Origin: Bordetella parapertussis
GTDB lineage: Bacteria > Pseudomonadota > Gammaproteobacteria > Burkholderiales > Burkholderiaceae_B
Reading direction: 5' to 3'
DNA: 64,000 nucleotides
NCBI GenBank assembly: GCA_945865935.1
Contig: CAMBFI010000006.1
Location: forward strand, 91,534-155,533
The position numbers and the translations under genes were made by a program. The notes under the pieces are model-generated. The model did not search any database. It was not told the DNA's origin and saw nothing but the letters and a program-made list of their open reading frames with translations. Of this stretch, positions 17,984 through 26,702 are shown in pieces (positions within the stretch are counted from its first letter, which is position 1; each line of letters begins with the position of its first letter).

Positions 17984-18952
17984 ATGAAACTTAGCCTCTT
18001 ACGCAATATCGTTGCCATTTCTTTTCTGTCGGTACTTTGTGGCTTCGCAAACGCACAGACATGGCCGAACAAGCCTGTTCGCATCGTTTTACAGTTCCCG
18101 CCCGGAGGCTCAACTGATGTCGTTGCGCGCATTCTGGCGCAATCCATGACTACAGCGCTGGGACAGCCCGTCGTCGTAGAAAACAAGCCGGGTGCAGATG
18201 GCGCGATTGCCGCCGAATACGTCATGCGTTCCGACCCAGACGGCTACACCTTCTTTCTTGCATCAAATACGCCGATGATGCAGGTTCCGCTCCTGCGTAA
18301 AAAACCGCCCTACGACCCAGTTAAAAACTTTACCCCTATTTCCATGGTGGGGCGCTATGTGTATGTGTTGGTCGCTAACCCGAACGTCCCGGCAAAAAAT
18401 GCCAAGGAGCTGCTTGAGTTCGCGAGTAAGAATCCTGGCAAACTCAATTACGGAAGCTACAGCGGCGTGACGCAACTGATGCACACTAAACTGACGAAAG
18501 AAGCCAAGATTGATACTAACCTGATCCCCTATAAAGGAGAGGGTCCAACCATCAACGATATGCTTGGCGGACATGTACAGTTCACCTTCGCCACGCCGAC
18601 CAGCACGCTCTCTCACATCAGCGCGGAAAAGCTTCGTGCGATGGCAGTGCTGCTCCCCAAGCGCTCCGCACTGCTTCCTGACGTCCCTACAGCTGCCGAA
18701 GCCGGTATCCCAACACTTGAGGCGGGTACGTGGGCCGCACTGTTTGGCCCCGCAAACATGCCAGCCGAACTCGCAAACAAAATGAGCGAAGCGATCAATG
18801 CAGCGATGGCTAGGCCGGACGTGCGTGACCGCATCGCCAAGCAGGGTTTCGATCTAGGTGGATCAACGCCCAAAGCTCTGGGAAGCTTTGTTCAAGAACA
18901 GCTCAAAGCTTGGGCGCAGGCGTTTGCCGAAGCCGGCTTAAAGCCTGAATAA
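17984..18952 (+). CDS. Bug/TctC-family periplasmic carboxylate receptor
   Basis: Orphan tripartite tricarboxylate receptor of 322 residues with a signal peptide (MKLSLLRNIVAISFLSVLCGFANAQ). The mature protein starts WPNKPVRIVLQFPPGGSTD, the family ligand-loop signature, and includes VVVENKPGADGAIAAEYV and NPGKLNYGSYSG. Its stop codon is immediately followed by the stop codon of another Bug gene on the opposite strand, with no base between. No membrane components are nearby. It is transcribed divergently from the AhpD-like gene across 204 bp in which no clear promoter pair was recognised. Confidence 0.9.
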   Translation: MKLSLLRNIVAISFLSVLCGFANAQTWPNKPVRIVLQFPPGGSTDVVARILAQSMTTALGQPVVVENKPGADGAIAAEYVMRSDPDGYTFFLASNTPMMQVPLLRKKPPYDPVKNFTPISMVGRYVYVLVANPNVPAKNAKELLEFASKNPGKLNYGSYSGVTQLMHTKLTKEAKIDTNLIPYKGEGPTINDMLGGHVQFTFATPTSTLSHISAEKLRAMAVLLPKRSALLPDVPTAAEAGIPTLEAGTWAALFGPANMPAELANKMSEAINAAMARPDVRDRIAKQGFDLGGSTPKALGSFVQEQLKAWAQAFAEAGLKPE

Positions 18953-19921
18953 CTATTGATCCAGCTTGATGTTGTATTCCTTTGCGACGCGCTGCCATTT
19001 GCTGATTTCAGCGCGTCGGAAGGACTCCAGCTCTTGTGGCGATGAAGCAATGATTTCACCGCTGAACGCTGCAATGCCAGTGATCACTGAAGGCTGTTTC
19101 ATCACATTTGCTAATGCTTGATTCAAACGTGTGATGACAGCTGCCGGTGTCGCTGCTGGCGCGAAGATTGCATTCCACTCATAACTCGAATAGCCCGCAA
19201 CTCCGCTTTCGATCATTGTTGGTACGTCAGGCAGAACAGCTGAACGTTTCTCTCCGCCCGAAGCAAGCACGCGCAGCTTGCCGGACTTCACATGCGGCAG
19301 AATCGTGCCTACCGTCGCAAAGGCCAATGGCACTTGTCCTGACAGCACATCCGTAATCGCAAGCGCTCCGCCCTTGTAGTTCACTGCTTCTAAATGTGTG
19401 CCGGCCAAGGCGTTAAATAAGGCGCCCGCTAAGTGCTGCGCACTGCCTGCCCCCGACGTCCCATAGTGCACAACCGACGTTTTGGGCTTTGTGAGAGTAA
19501 TCAACTCTGCAACGGTCTTGGGTGCAAAACCAGGATTAGCGACCAAGACGTTTGGCACGCGCTGCAACAACATCACGGAGGCAAAGTCTTTCAGCGTATC
19601 GAACTGCATGGACGCACGTAGGGCTGGATTTTGCACATGGTTCGCGGCGTCAAGCATGATCGTGTAACCATCGGCTGGCGCCTTGGCCACATAGGCTGCG
19701 CCAATCATGCCGCCAGCACCGCCCCGATTATCCACCACCACATTCTGTCCAAGTTCTTTAGCCAGCTCGGGTGCTACGAGCCGCGCCACGCGATCAGCTG
19801 TCCCACCGGGGGGATATGTCACCACTAACGTGATGGGCCGCTCTGGATACGCAGCATGGACCGCTGTGACGGCACAGAACCCTACAGCTCCCAAAATTGT
19901 TTTTAGCGTTTTATGCAACAT
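18953..19921 (-). CDS. Bug/TctC-family periplasmic carboxylate receptor
   Basis: A second 322-residue orphan receptor, converging on and abutting the previous one. The signal peptide is MLHKTLKTILGAVGFCAVTAVHAA. The mature part opens YPERPITLVVTYPPGGTADRVA, with VVDNRGGAGGMIGAAYVAKA and VVHYGTSGAGSAQHLAG following. The sequences of the two neighbours clearly differ (for example YPPGGTAD against FPPGGSTD), so this is not a recent inverted duplication. Its ligand is unknown. Confidence 0.9.
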   Translation of the reverse strand: MLHKTLKTILGAVGFCAVTAVHAAYPERPITLVVTYPPGGTADRVARLVAPELAKELGQNVVVDNRGGAGGMIGAAYVAKAPADGYTIMLDAANHVQNPALRASMQFDTLKDFASVMLLQRVPNVLVANPGFAPKTVAELITLTKPKTSVVHYGTSGAGSAQHLAGALFNALAGTHLEAVNYKGGALAITDVLSGQVPLAFATVGTILPHVKSGKLRVLASGGEKRSAVLPDVPTMIESGVAGYSSYEWNAIFAPAATPAAVITRLNQALANVMKQPSVITGIAAFSGEIIASSPQELESFRRAEISKWQRVAKEYNIKLDQ

Positions 19922-20005
19922 CGCGTGTCTCTATGAAAAATTATTTGATTGGTGCTACTTTAAACCATTGCGTCAACTACACACCGAAGGCAAGGAACGA
20001 TAACC

Positions 20006-20668
20006 ATGGAATTGCTGCACGGCATCAACACTCGACAGAGCATCAGAGGTTTTCAATCAACACCCGTTCCTGAGGCGTTGCTGCGAGAAGTTCTCAGTGC
20101 GGCGGGCCGCAGCCCCTCTTACAAAAACACCCAACCCTGGGAAATCGCGATTGTGTCAGGCGCTAAGCGCGACGCACTCAGTAAAGTTCTTTATGAACTT
20201 GCCAGCACCAATACGCGCCCAGATTACGATATCCCAGACCCACCCACTTGGCCTGAAGCCTTAGATTTTCGTGCCAAAGATCACGGAACACGGCGATTCA
20301 ATGCCTTGGGGATTGGTCGGGATGATGCGGCATTGCGCAACCAATTGCGCCTGAGAAACTTTGAATTCTTTGATGCCCCAGTTGCCATTTTCTTTTTTAT
20401 GGATGATTCACTAACGCCTTGGTCCACACTAGACATGGGTTTATTTTTACAAACCTTCACCCTCGCGGCACACGGAGCAGGTCTTGGCACCTGTATGCAA
20501 GCGTCGGTGTCTGGCTACCCAAACGCCATTCGAAACTTCTTGGGTGTCCCTTCGACTAAACGGCTCATTGTCAGCATGTCACTCGGCTACCCAGACATGC
20601 AGGCACCACTCAATAGTTACAAGAGCACGCGTATGGATGTTGATGCTTTCACAACCTGGCACAAGTAA
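20006..20668 (+). CDS. Nitroreductase-family FMN oxidoreductase
   Basis: The 220-residue protein begins with a typical nitroreductase N-terminus (LLHGINTRQSIRGFQSTPVP) carrying the FMN-phosphate arginines, then AAGRSPSYKNTQPWEI and a C-terminal LAAHGAGLGTCMQAS. It is closer to the NfnB-like group with the RxSxRxF pattern than the copy at 13537. It stands alone between a leftward Bug gene and a convergent isomerase gene 16 bp downstream. It should reduce nitro- or unsaturated substrates with NAD(P)H; no specific substrate is indicated. Confidence 0.85.
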   Translation: MELLHGINTRQSIRGFQSTPVPEALLREVLSAAGRSPSYKNTQPWEIAIVSGAKRDALSKVLYELASTNTRPDYDIPDPPTWPEALDFRAKDHGTRRFNALGIGRDDAALRNQLRLRNFEFFDAPVAIFFFMDDSLTPWSTLDMGLFLQTFTLAAHGAGLGTCMQASVSGYPNAIRNFLGVPSTKRLIVSMSLGYPDMQAPLNSYKSTRMDVDAFTTWHK

Positions 20669-20684
20669 TCACGACGCACGCTCG

Positions 20685-21407
20685 CTAAATTGCAGTAATC
20701 GAAAATAGCGAGCCAAAGCCTGGCTGATTGTTTTCAATCGCATTCTTTCTTAATGCATACCAAACCATGGCCTGGTTGCTGGTGATCACCGGACAACCAA
20801 CCAGTGCCTCAATCTCCTCAATCACCTCGGCGGAACGCACTGCGGTGCAGCTTATAAAGTAAGCGTCCGCATCTGCGCATTGATGCTTGCGCGCAAGATC
20901 GACCCAGACCTGCGGAGAAAGTTTTGCCATCTCTGCGTTGGTGTTCACGCCAAGACCGACCTCCTCAAGCACTTCAAAACCATGATGTTCAAGGAAGGCG
21001 ACTTCTCGCGCATTCACAGAGTCGATATAGGGTGTGAGCAACACAATTTTCTTTGCGTTTAGCGCGCGCAACGCAGTCAAAATCGCTTCAGAAGTTGATA
21101 TGGCTGGCAAGCCACTGGCCCTGGCAATGCGCCCTTCAATATCTTCACCCATGCTCGGACTAAAGGTGCTGACAGCCGTGCAATGAAACACCACCGCATC
21201 GACTTGTGCATCGGCCAATAACTTAGCGCCTGACTCTACATGCCGGCTCATTTCAAGCAGCTCCGGCTCCGAGCTGCCTCTAAGTTCGAGGCGGGTCATG
21301 TACGCCACGACCCCCTCTGGCAACATCGCATGGATTTGTGGCTCAGCAATCACATTGCCTGACGGTACGATCACACCGAGCCGTAAACGAGAGCCATAAT
21401 CAATCAC
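20685..21407 (-). CDS. Maleate isomerase/Asp-Glu racemase-like protein
   Basis: The 240-residue protein belongs to the Asp/Glu racemase superfamily, maleate isomerase/arylmalonate decarboxylase branch. It starts LRLGVIVPSGNVIAEPQIH. Both catalytic cysteines of maleate isomerase are in place: Cys76 in VVFHCTAVS and Cys187 in FISCTAVRS. Translation starts at GTG 21407, which overlaps the stop of the upstream MetE-like gene as GTGA; a longer frame to 21500 has no support. Of the five superfamily members in the window it is the only one with the complete Cys/Cys pair. Maleate to fumarate isomerisation is the simplest guess. Coupling to a MetE-core protein is unexplained. Confidence 0.82.
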   Translation of the reverse strand: MIDYGSRLRLGVIVPSGNVIAEPQIHAMLPEGVVAYMTRLELRGSSEPELLEMSRHVESGAKLLADAQVDAVVFHCTAVSTFSPSMGEDIEGRIARASGLPAISTSEAILTALRALNAKKIVLLTPYIDSVNAREVAFLEHHGFEVLEEVGLGVNTNAEMAKLSPQVWVDLARKHQCADADAYFISCTAVRSAEVIEEIEALVGCPVITSNQAMVWYALRKNAIENNQPGFGSLFSITAI

Positions 21408-22429
21408 TTGGCATATTCCTTGCGCAGCATGTGGGCCGCTTGCACCATAGACTTCAGCTTGCCGTCTGCAACCTCGCGCGGCAAATACTTCATCCCACAA
21501 TCTGGCGCCAGGATCACCTGCTCGGGCTTAATGTGCTTGAGCGCACGACGGATACGCATGGCGACGAGTTCAGCCGATTCCACTTTCATGTCACTCAAAT
21601 CGAGGCAACCAACCATTACTTGCTTATCACCAAGGGTTTCAAGAATTTTGCAATCCAGATTCGATTGTGCTGTTTCGATAGACACCTGATTGCAGGAGCA
21701 CTGTGCAAGCTCGGGTAAGAAATCATAGCCAGAGGGACGCGCGTGTATGACGGCTGCGTAGCCAAAACATATATGCACAGCTGTTTGGCCCTTGACCCCC
21801 TCCAACGCACGATTCAAGGCGTTAATGCCGTACTGACGTGCTTTCTCAGGCCGTGCCTGCATGTAGGGCTCATCAATCTGCACAACATCTGCACCATTGG
21901 CGAATAAATCTTGAATCTCTTCGTTCAGCGCAATGGCATAATCCATCGCCGCCTCTTCTTCAGAAGCATAAAAATCATTTTGCGCCTGCTGCAACATCGT
22001 ATAGGGGCCAGGCACAGTGATCTTCACCTTGCGATCCGTATGCGCTTTTAAAAAAAGAAGATCCTCGACTTCAATCGGCTTGATACGTTTAATTTTCCCA
22101 ACAATACGTGGCACAGGATTTGGGTGACCGGAGCGATCTAACGCTGTTCCTGGATTATCAATATCCACACCGGCGAGTGCCGTTGCAATGCGGTTGGAAT
22201 AACTCTCACGGCGAATCTCTCCGTCGGTGATGATGTCTAGGCCCGCTTGTTCTTGCGCACGAATCGCTAAGATCGTCGCATCTTCCATGGCTTGCTGCAA
22301 ATACGGCTCTTGCACACGCCACAATTCTTTGGCTCTAACGCGGGGAGGAAATCGTCCGGCGAGCTTCTCGCGGTCAATCAGCCAATCAGGTTGGGGATAA
22401 CTGCCAACGATTGTCGTGGGAAAAAGCAT
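21404..22429 (-). CDS. MetE-core (cobalamin-independent methionine synthase C-domain) protein
   Basis: The 341-residue protein corresponds to the C-terminal catalytic half of MetE only. The N-terminus TTIVGSYPQPDWLIDREKL is that of stand-alone core proteins. The zinc site is complete: His219 and Cys221 (VHICFGY), Glu252 and Cys311 (APDCGMKY). DEPYMQARPE near 186-195 is also typical. The ATG at 22429 has GGAGAACCAAC upstream; the open frame to 22513 lacks such a site. Such core proteins move methyl groups from non-folate or folate donors to thiols, or act in catabolism. The GTGA overlap with the maleate-isomerase-like gene indicates a joint task. Confidence 0.85.
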   Translation of the reverse strand: MLFPTTIVGSYPQPDWLIDREKLAGRFPPRVRAKELWRVQEPYLQQAMEDATILAIRAQEQAGLDIITDGEIRRESYSNRIATALAGVDIDNPGTALDRSGHPNPVPRIVGKIKRIKPIEVEDLLFLKAHTDRKVKITVPGPYTMLQQAQNDFYASEEEAAMDYAIALNEEIQDLFANGADVVQIDEPYMQARPEKARQYGINALNRALEGVKGQTAVHICFGYAAVIHARPSGYDFLPELAQCSCNQVSIETAQSNLDCKILETLGDKQVMVGCLDLSDMKVESAELVAMRIRRALKHIKPEQVILAPDCGMKYLPREVADGKLKSMVQAAHMLRKEYAK

Positions 22430-22579
22430 GTTGGTTCTCCGTGATAAGTGTGTAAACCTTAGCACCTTTAGACACCTATGCCTAGAAATCCCGCGCAAAA
22501 GGGCGGTACTCAAAAGCTCCGTTCTGGACTACCATATTCGACATACCCCTTCACCTAATCGACCAAGAGCCCCTCCGCT

Positions 22580-23359
22580 ATGCTCAAGCCCAACACCCTC
22601 AAACTCGCCCTCCATCACAAGCAAATCCAACTTGGCTTGTGGTGCGCGTTATCTAACTCCTATTCGACAGAGATCGTGGCGGGATCCGGCTACGACTGGC
22701 TCACGCTAGACATGGAGCACTCGCCCAACGACTTGAATAGCGTGCTGACGCAGCTGCAAATGCTCGGTGCGTACTCACTTGAACCTGCTGTCAGACTTGT
22801 TAAGTTTGACAAGGATCTGGTCAAACAATATCTGGACATGGGCGTGCGCACACTCATCCTGCCCAATGTCGATTCCCCCGAACTGGCCAAAGAAATTGTG
22901 CTCGCAACCCGCTACCCGCAACAAGGCATCCGAGGTGTGGCTGGTCAACATCGGGCCAACCGCTGGGGTCGTATCGCAGACTATGCGCAAACAGCGTCTG
23001 AACAAATCTGCGTCTTGGTCCAAATTGAATCCGCTGAGGGCGTGAAATTTTTTGACAGCATCATCGCCGTCGACGGTGTAGATGGCGCATTTATTGGCCC
23101 CAATGACATGGCTGCAAGCATGGGATTCTTGGGCCAACAACATCACCCAGACGTTCAGCGTGCAATACAGACTTTGCCTGGCATTGCTGCAAAACATGGC
23201 AAGTCGATCGGGATCCTCGCGGCAAACGAGGCGGATGTACAGCGCTACCTTGAGTGGGGCTACAAAATGGTGGGCCTAGGCTCAGACCAAGGATTGCTCG
23301 CCAAAGCGAGCGACACAATCCTCGGAAACTGTCGTCAGTTCGTTAAAACGCTCAAGTAA
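22580..23359 (+). CDS. HpcH/HpaI-family class II pyruvate aldolase
   Basis: The 259-residue protein matches the HpcH/HpaI family (4-hydroxy-2-oxoheptanedioate, 2-keto-3-deoxy-L-rhamnonate and 5-keto-4-deoxy-glucarate aldolases). Catalytic His47 is in LDMEHSPND, Arg72 follows, and the metal ligands are Glu150 (VQIESAEG) and Asp176 (IGPNDMAASMG). The length is also close to that of GarL, so it could cleave the product of the GarD-like enzyme at 6941, but the two genes are 14 kb apart. It is divergent from the MetE-core gene, with 150 bp between them. Confidence 0.86.
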   Translation: MLKPNTLKLALHHKQIQLGLWCALSNSYSTEIVAGSGYDWLTLDMEHSPNDLNSVLTQLQMLGAYSLEPAVRLVKFDKDLVKQYLDMGVRTLILPNVDSPELAKEIVLATRYPQQGIRGVAGQHRANRWGRIADYAQTASEQICVLVQIESAEGVKFFDSIIAVDGVDGAFIGPNDMAASMGFLGQQHHPDVQRAIQTLPGIAAKHGKSIGILAANEADVQRYLEWGYKMVGLGSDQGLLAKASDTILGNCRQFVKTLK

Positions 23360-23404
23360 TACAAGACGCTTTAACCGAACGGTCGGGATTCCACAACGTT
23401 AGCT

Positions 23405-24634
23405 CTACGAGGCGTCCAGTACGACCTTATCGCTCACGAGATCTGTGATTTCGTCATCACGAAAGCCAAATTCGCGTAACACTTGTACCGTGTGCTGTCC
23501 GAGCCCAGGCGCTGGAGTCGCTGCGGTGCGAGGCTGCTCAGAAAACTTCACGGGGAAACCGACACCCTTGACCAACCCTGCTTGTGGATGAACCGATTCA
23601 ACAACCATTTCACGCGCTAACGCTTGCGGGTGCGTGAGCGCTTCTTCAATAGTGTGCACAGGCCCCGCCGGTACACCCGTCTTATCGAATGTCGCAATCC
23701 ACTCCGCGGTTGTTTTGTGAACCAGTTCCGCTTCGATCAAGCGCTCAAGCACTTCTCGGTTAGCGAGCCTGATCGTATTGTTTTCGAAGCGCGGGTCCGT
23801 CTTCCACTCGGGATGCCCAAGCGTCTCTGCGACCCGTTCCCAGTTGGCTTGATTCGCGCCGCCAATATTGAGATAACCGTTCGCTGTTTTGAAGGCCTGA
23901 TACGGTGCGGTCAAGGGATGCGCAGACCCACCAGGACCTGCCGATACCCCCGTTGCAAAAAACATCGCAGCCTGCCAATAGGTCTGCTGCATCGCCGCTT
24001 CCATCAGCGAGGTATCAACAATCTGCCCTCTTCCTGATTTTCCTCGCTCGATCAGCGCAGCGAGCACGCCGACGCAAGACAAAATGCCTGCATTGATGTC
24101 CGAGACCGGATTGCCCGTCTTAGCGGGCGGACCACCTGGGTGGCCCGTGATACTCATCAAGCCACCGAATCCTTGAGCGATTAAGTCAAACCCACCTTTG
24201 TCAGCCAGTGGCCCTGTGCGTCCGTAACCCGAGACAACCGCATAAATCAATCCTGGATTCACCGTCTTGAGAACGTCGTACCCCACACCGAGCTTTTCCA
24301 TGGTGCCGCGTCGATAGTTCTCGGTGAGTACGTCCGTTTTGGCGACCATGCGCTTTAGGACGTCAGCACCCTTTGGATTCTTTAGATCCAATCCCATGCC
24401 ACGTTTGTTGCGATTCAAAATCAAAAAGGGAGCCGATACGCCGTTGATCTGTGGATCTTGATAACCACGCGAATCATCACCCTTCGGGAGTTTCTCGATT
24501 TTGATGACATCGGCACCCATATCAGCCAACATCAAACCGCAGGTCGGGCCCGCCATGATTTGTGCAAGCTCGAGTACGCGAACGCCTGCAAGCGGGCCAG
24601 TGGGTGTCGTGCTGTTCACATCGGTCTTAGGCAT
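23405..24634 (-). CDS. Family III CoA transferase (CaiB/BaiF)
   Basis: The 409-residue protein has GPLAGVRVLELAQIMAGPTCG at its start, ADVIKIEKLPKGDDSRGYQ, and KGGFDLIAQGFGGLMSITG in the middle. Asp in GNPVSDINAG is at the position of the family's CoA-carrying aspartate. It lies 4 bp downstream of an enoyl-CoA hydratase gene, and an old yellow enzyme gene comes before that. This suggests a route in which an unsaturated acid is activated, reduced and hydrated. It is the second family III transferase in the window and differs clearly from that at 15876. Confidence 0.88.
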   Translation of the reverse strand: MPKTDVNSTTPTGPLAGVRVLELAQIMAGPTCGLMLADMGADVIKIEKLPKGDDSRGYQDPQINGVSAPFLILNRNKRGMGLDLKNPKGADVLKRMVAKTDVLTENYRRGTMEKLGVGYDVLKTVNPGLIYAVVSGYGRTGPLADKGGFDLIAQGFGGLMSITGHPGGPPAKTGNPVSDINAGILSCVGVLAALIERGKSGRGQIVDTSLMEAAMQQTYWQAAMFFATGVSAGPGGSAHPLTAPYQAFKTANGYLNIGGANQANWERVAETLGHPEWKTDPRFENNTIRLANREVLERLIEAELVHKTTAEWIATFDKTGVPAGPVHTIEEALTHPQALAREMVVESVHPQAGLVKGVGFPVKFSEQPRTAATPAPGLGQHTVQVLREFGFRDDEITDLVSDKVVLDAS

Positions 24635-24638
24635 GAGG

Positions 24639-25418
24639 TTATCGACCTACAAATTTTGGAGTCTGCTTGGCGAGAAACGATTTGTAGCCAATACGAAAAT
24701 CTTCGGTATCAAAACAATCAAAACATTCTTCTCTCTCTTTGTCGGTCAGCGGCGCGGCGTCCTTGAGGCGCTGCGCAAACTGCTTGTGCCAACGAGCCAC
24801 CAACGGCGCACCGGCAGCAATCCGCTGCGCTGTGGCGAATGCTTCAGCCGCAACCTGCTCATCGGGCACCACGCGCGACACGAGACCAATTCGCAACGCT
24901 TCCTGCGCATCAATGATGCGACCTTCCAGCAAGAGCTCTAAGGCTTTAGACGAGCCGATCAAGGAGGCAATCGGCTCCATTTCGTCGTAGGCCATCACGA
25001 GACCAAGATTTTTAATAGGTGCACCAAAGCGGCTCGATGCACCACAAATACGCATATCGGCCAAGGCAGCAATCTCCATGCCACCCCCCACACAAATTCC
25101 ATGTATCTGCGCCACAACGGGATGACGACAACTCTTTATTTTTTTAACGGTCTGATGCATAAAATGACCGTACTCTGTTGCTTGCGCCTTGTTGGAGCGC
25201 TGCGTCTCAAACTCGCTAATGTCGTTACCTGGTGAAAAGGCCTTCTCGCCTGCCCCACGCAAAATAATGCAACGCACATCATCTTGAGCGGACAACGCAA
25301 CCATGGCATCGCCCAACTCTCCCCAAAGGGGTTTGGTCATCGCGTTTAATTTTTCTGGGCGATTGATCGTCAGCGTAACGATGTCACCTTCACGAGATTG
25401 CAATAAGATTTCCGACAT
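24639..25418 (-). CDS. Enoyl-CoA hydratase/isomerase family protein
   Basis: The 259-residue crotonase-fold protein has INRPEKLNAMTKPLWGEL, the oxyanion-hole segments GAGEKAFSPGNDIS and HGICVGGGMEIAALAD, and ARWHKQF near the C-terminus. At the usual glutamate position of classical hydratases it has MEIAALAD rather than the AGCELAMMCD-type sequence, and LGLVMAYDEME follows. It may therefore be a hydratase, isomerase or another crotonase-family activity. It is sandwiched between the CoA transferase (4 bp) and old yellow enzyme (44 bp) genes on the same strand. Confidence 0.86.
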   Translation of the reverse strand: MSEILLQSREGDIVTLTINRPEKLNAMTKPLWGELGDAMVALSAQDDVRCIILRGAGEKAFSPGNDISEFETQRSNKAQATEYGHFMHQTVKKIKSCRHPVVAQIHGICVGGGMEIAALADMRICGASSRFGAPIKNLGLVMAYDEMEPIASLIGSSKALELLLEGRIIDAQEALRIGLVSRVVPDEQVAAEAFATAQRIAAGAPLVARWHKQFAQRLKDAAPLTDKEREECFDCFDTEDFRIGYKSFLAKQTPKFVGR

Positions 25419-25462
25419 GTCATTTTTCCGTGGTTAGTTTGAACAATACATTAGCAAAATTA

Positions 25463-26554
25463 TCAGTCTAAGGACGGGTAATCCACATACCCTTTTGCGC
25501 CACCGCCATAGAACGTGGCACGATCATACGGTGTAAGTGCAACGCCGGTCTCCAAACGCTTTGGCAAATCAGGGTTAGAAATAAAGAACCTACCGAAAGC
25601 AACCGCATCTGCCTGGCCCCCTACCAACGCAGTCTCAGCCCCCGCCTGGTCATACCCACCGGCCGCAAGAATTTTCCCCGAAAAATGGGGACGAAACAGC
25701 ACCGAAGCACTTGGTTGATCCGCTTTAATCTTGTCCGATCCGCCCGCCATCGTCGAGCGGGGTTCGATCAAATGCAAATAGGCTAGATTCAATTTATCCA
25801 ACGCCTGAGTGACGTAGGTGAACAGTCCGATTGTGTCTTGATCAGACATATCGTTGAACGTGCCGTAAGGCGACAAGCGCACGCCAATGCGATCTGCCGG
25901 CCACACGCCTGCAACCGCTTGCATCACTTCTAACAATAAACGCGCTCTGTTCTCAATGGAACCACCATATTGATCCGTGCGTTTGTTGGATCCTTCGTGC
26001 AAAAACTGGTCGAGTAGATAGCCATTTGCGCCATGCACTTCGACCCCATCGAATCCAGCGGCCTTGGCTTGCTTGGCTGCATGGACGTAGCTAGCGATCA
26101 ACGTGGGGAGCTCTGCAAGTGTCAGCGCACGCGGGGTCTCATACGGTGCGAGCTCCCAGCTTGCCGTGTAGACCTTGCCTTGGGGCGCGACCGCAGAAGG
26201 CGCTACGGGTAAACCCTCTGTCGGATGCAGCGAAGAATGCGAAATTCGACCAACATGCCACAACTGACAAACGATTTGCCCACCCTCGACATGCACAGCC
26301 TTGGTCACTTTCTGCCATCCGGCAACCTGAGCGTCAGAATAAATACCCGGTGTGGCTGGATATCCCTTGCCTTGCGCAGAGATTTGCGCTGCCTCGGAAA
26401 TGATCAGACCAGCACTCGCGCGCTGCGCATAATATTGCGCCGCGAGGTCGCCGGGAACGTCCTCTGCCCCTGCACGCATGCGGGTCAAGGGTGCCATCAC
26501 TACTCTATTTTTGAGTGCGAGTGCACCGAGCGAAACGGGGGATAACAGCTTCAT
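25463..26554 (-). CDS. Old yellow enzyme-type NADH:flavin oxidoreductase (NemA-like)
   Basis: The 363-residue FMN TIM-barrel protein has VVMAPLTRMRAG near the N-terminus, CQLWHVGRISH in the middle, the substrate-binding pair in VEVHGANGYLLDQFLHEG, and SIENRARLLLEV. The length and these motifs match N-ethylmaleimide reductase/xenobiotic reductases, which reduce activated C=C bonds or nitrate esters with NAD(P)H. AGGG lies just before its ATG. It heads a leftward run with enoyl-CoA hydratase and CoA transferase, so its substrate may be an unsaturated acid or its CoA ester. Confidence 0.9.
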   Translation of the reverse strand: MKLLSPVSLGALALKNRVVMAPLTRMRAGAEDVPGDLAAQYYAQRASAGLIISEAAQISAQGKGYPATPGIYSDAQVAGWQKVTKAVHVEGGQIVCQLWHVGRISHSSLHPTEGLPVAPSAVAPQGKVYTASWELAPYETPRALTLAELPTLIASYVHAAKQAKAAGFDGVEVHGANGYLLDQFLHEGSNKRTDQYGGSIENRARLLLEVMQAVAGVWPADRIGVRLSPYGTFNDMSDQDTIGLFTYVTQALDKLNLAYLHLIEPRSTMAGGSDKIKADQPSASVLFRPHFSGKILAAGGYDQAGAETALVGGQADAVAFGRFFISNPDLPKRLETGVALTPYDRATFYGGGAKGYVDYPSLD

Positions 26555-26639
26555 GTGAACCCTATTTGAGTCTTGCCACTTAGAACAACTAAATACAATA
26601 ATTTGATTCTACCCTCGGGCAAACCATTGGTCATATCGC

Positions 26640-26668
26640 TTGTAACAGCGCATTGCAGCCGCTATAGT
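26640..26668 (+). promoter_or_regulatory. Sigma-70-like promoter of the ABC transporter operon
   Basis: TTGTAA (26640-26645) and TATAGT (26663-26668) are separated by exactly 17 bp, and the first gene of the rightward ABC transporter run starts 34 bp further on with AGGAAATCGCC before its ATG. Both hexamers are close to consensus. The assignment rests on sequence alone. Confidence 0.5.
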
Positions 26669-26702
26669 TCATGTTGTTATTTAATCTATTCAGGAAATCG
26701 CC

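Noticed and set aside
23367..23378. CCGA-ACGG-TCGG hairpin after the HpcH/HpaI aldolase gene
   Set aside because: The stem is only 4 bp, with no T-run; too weak to call a terminator.
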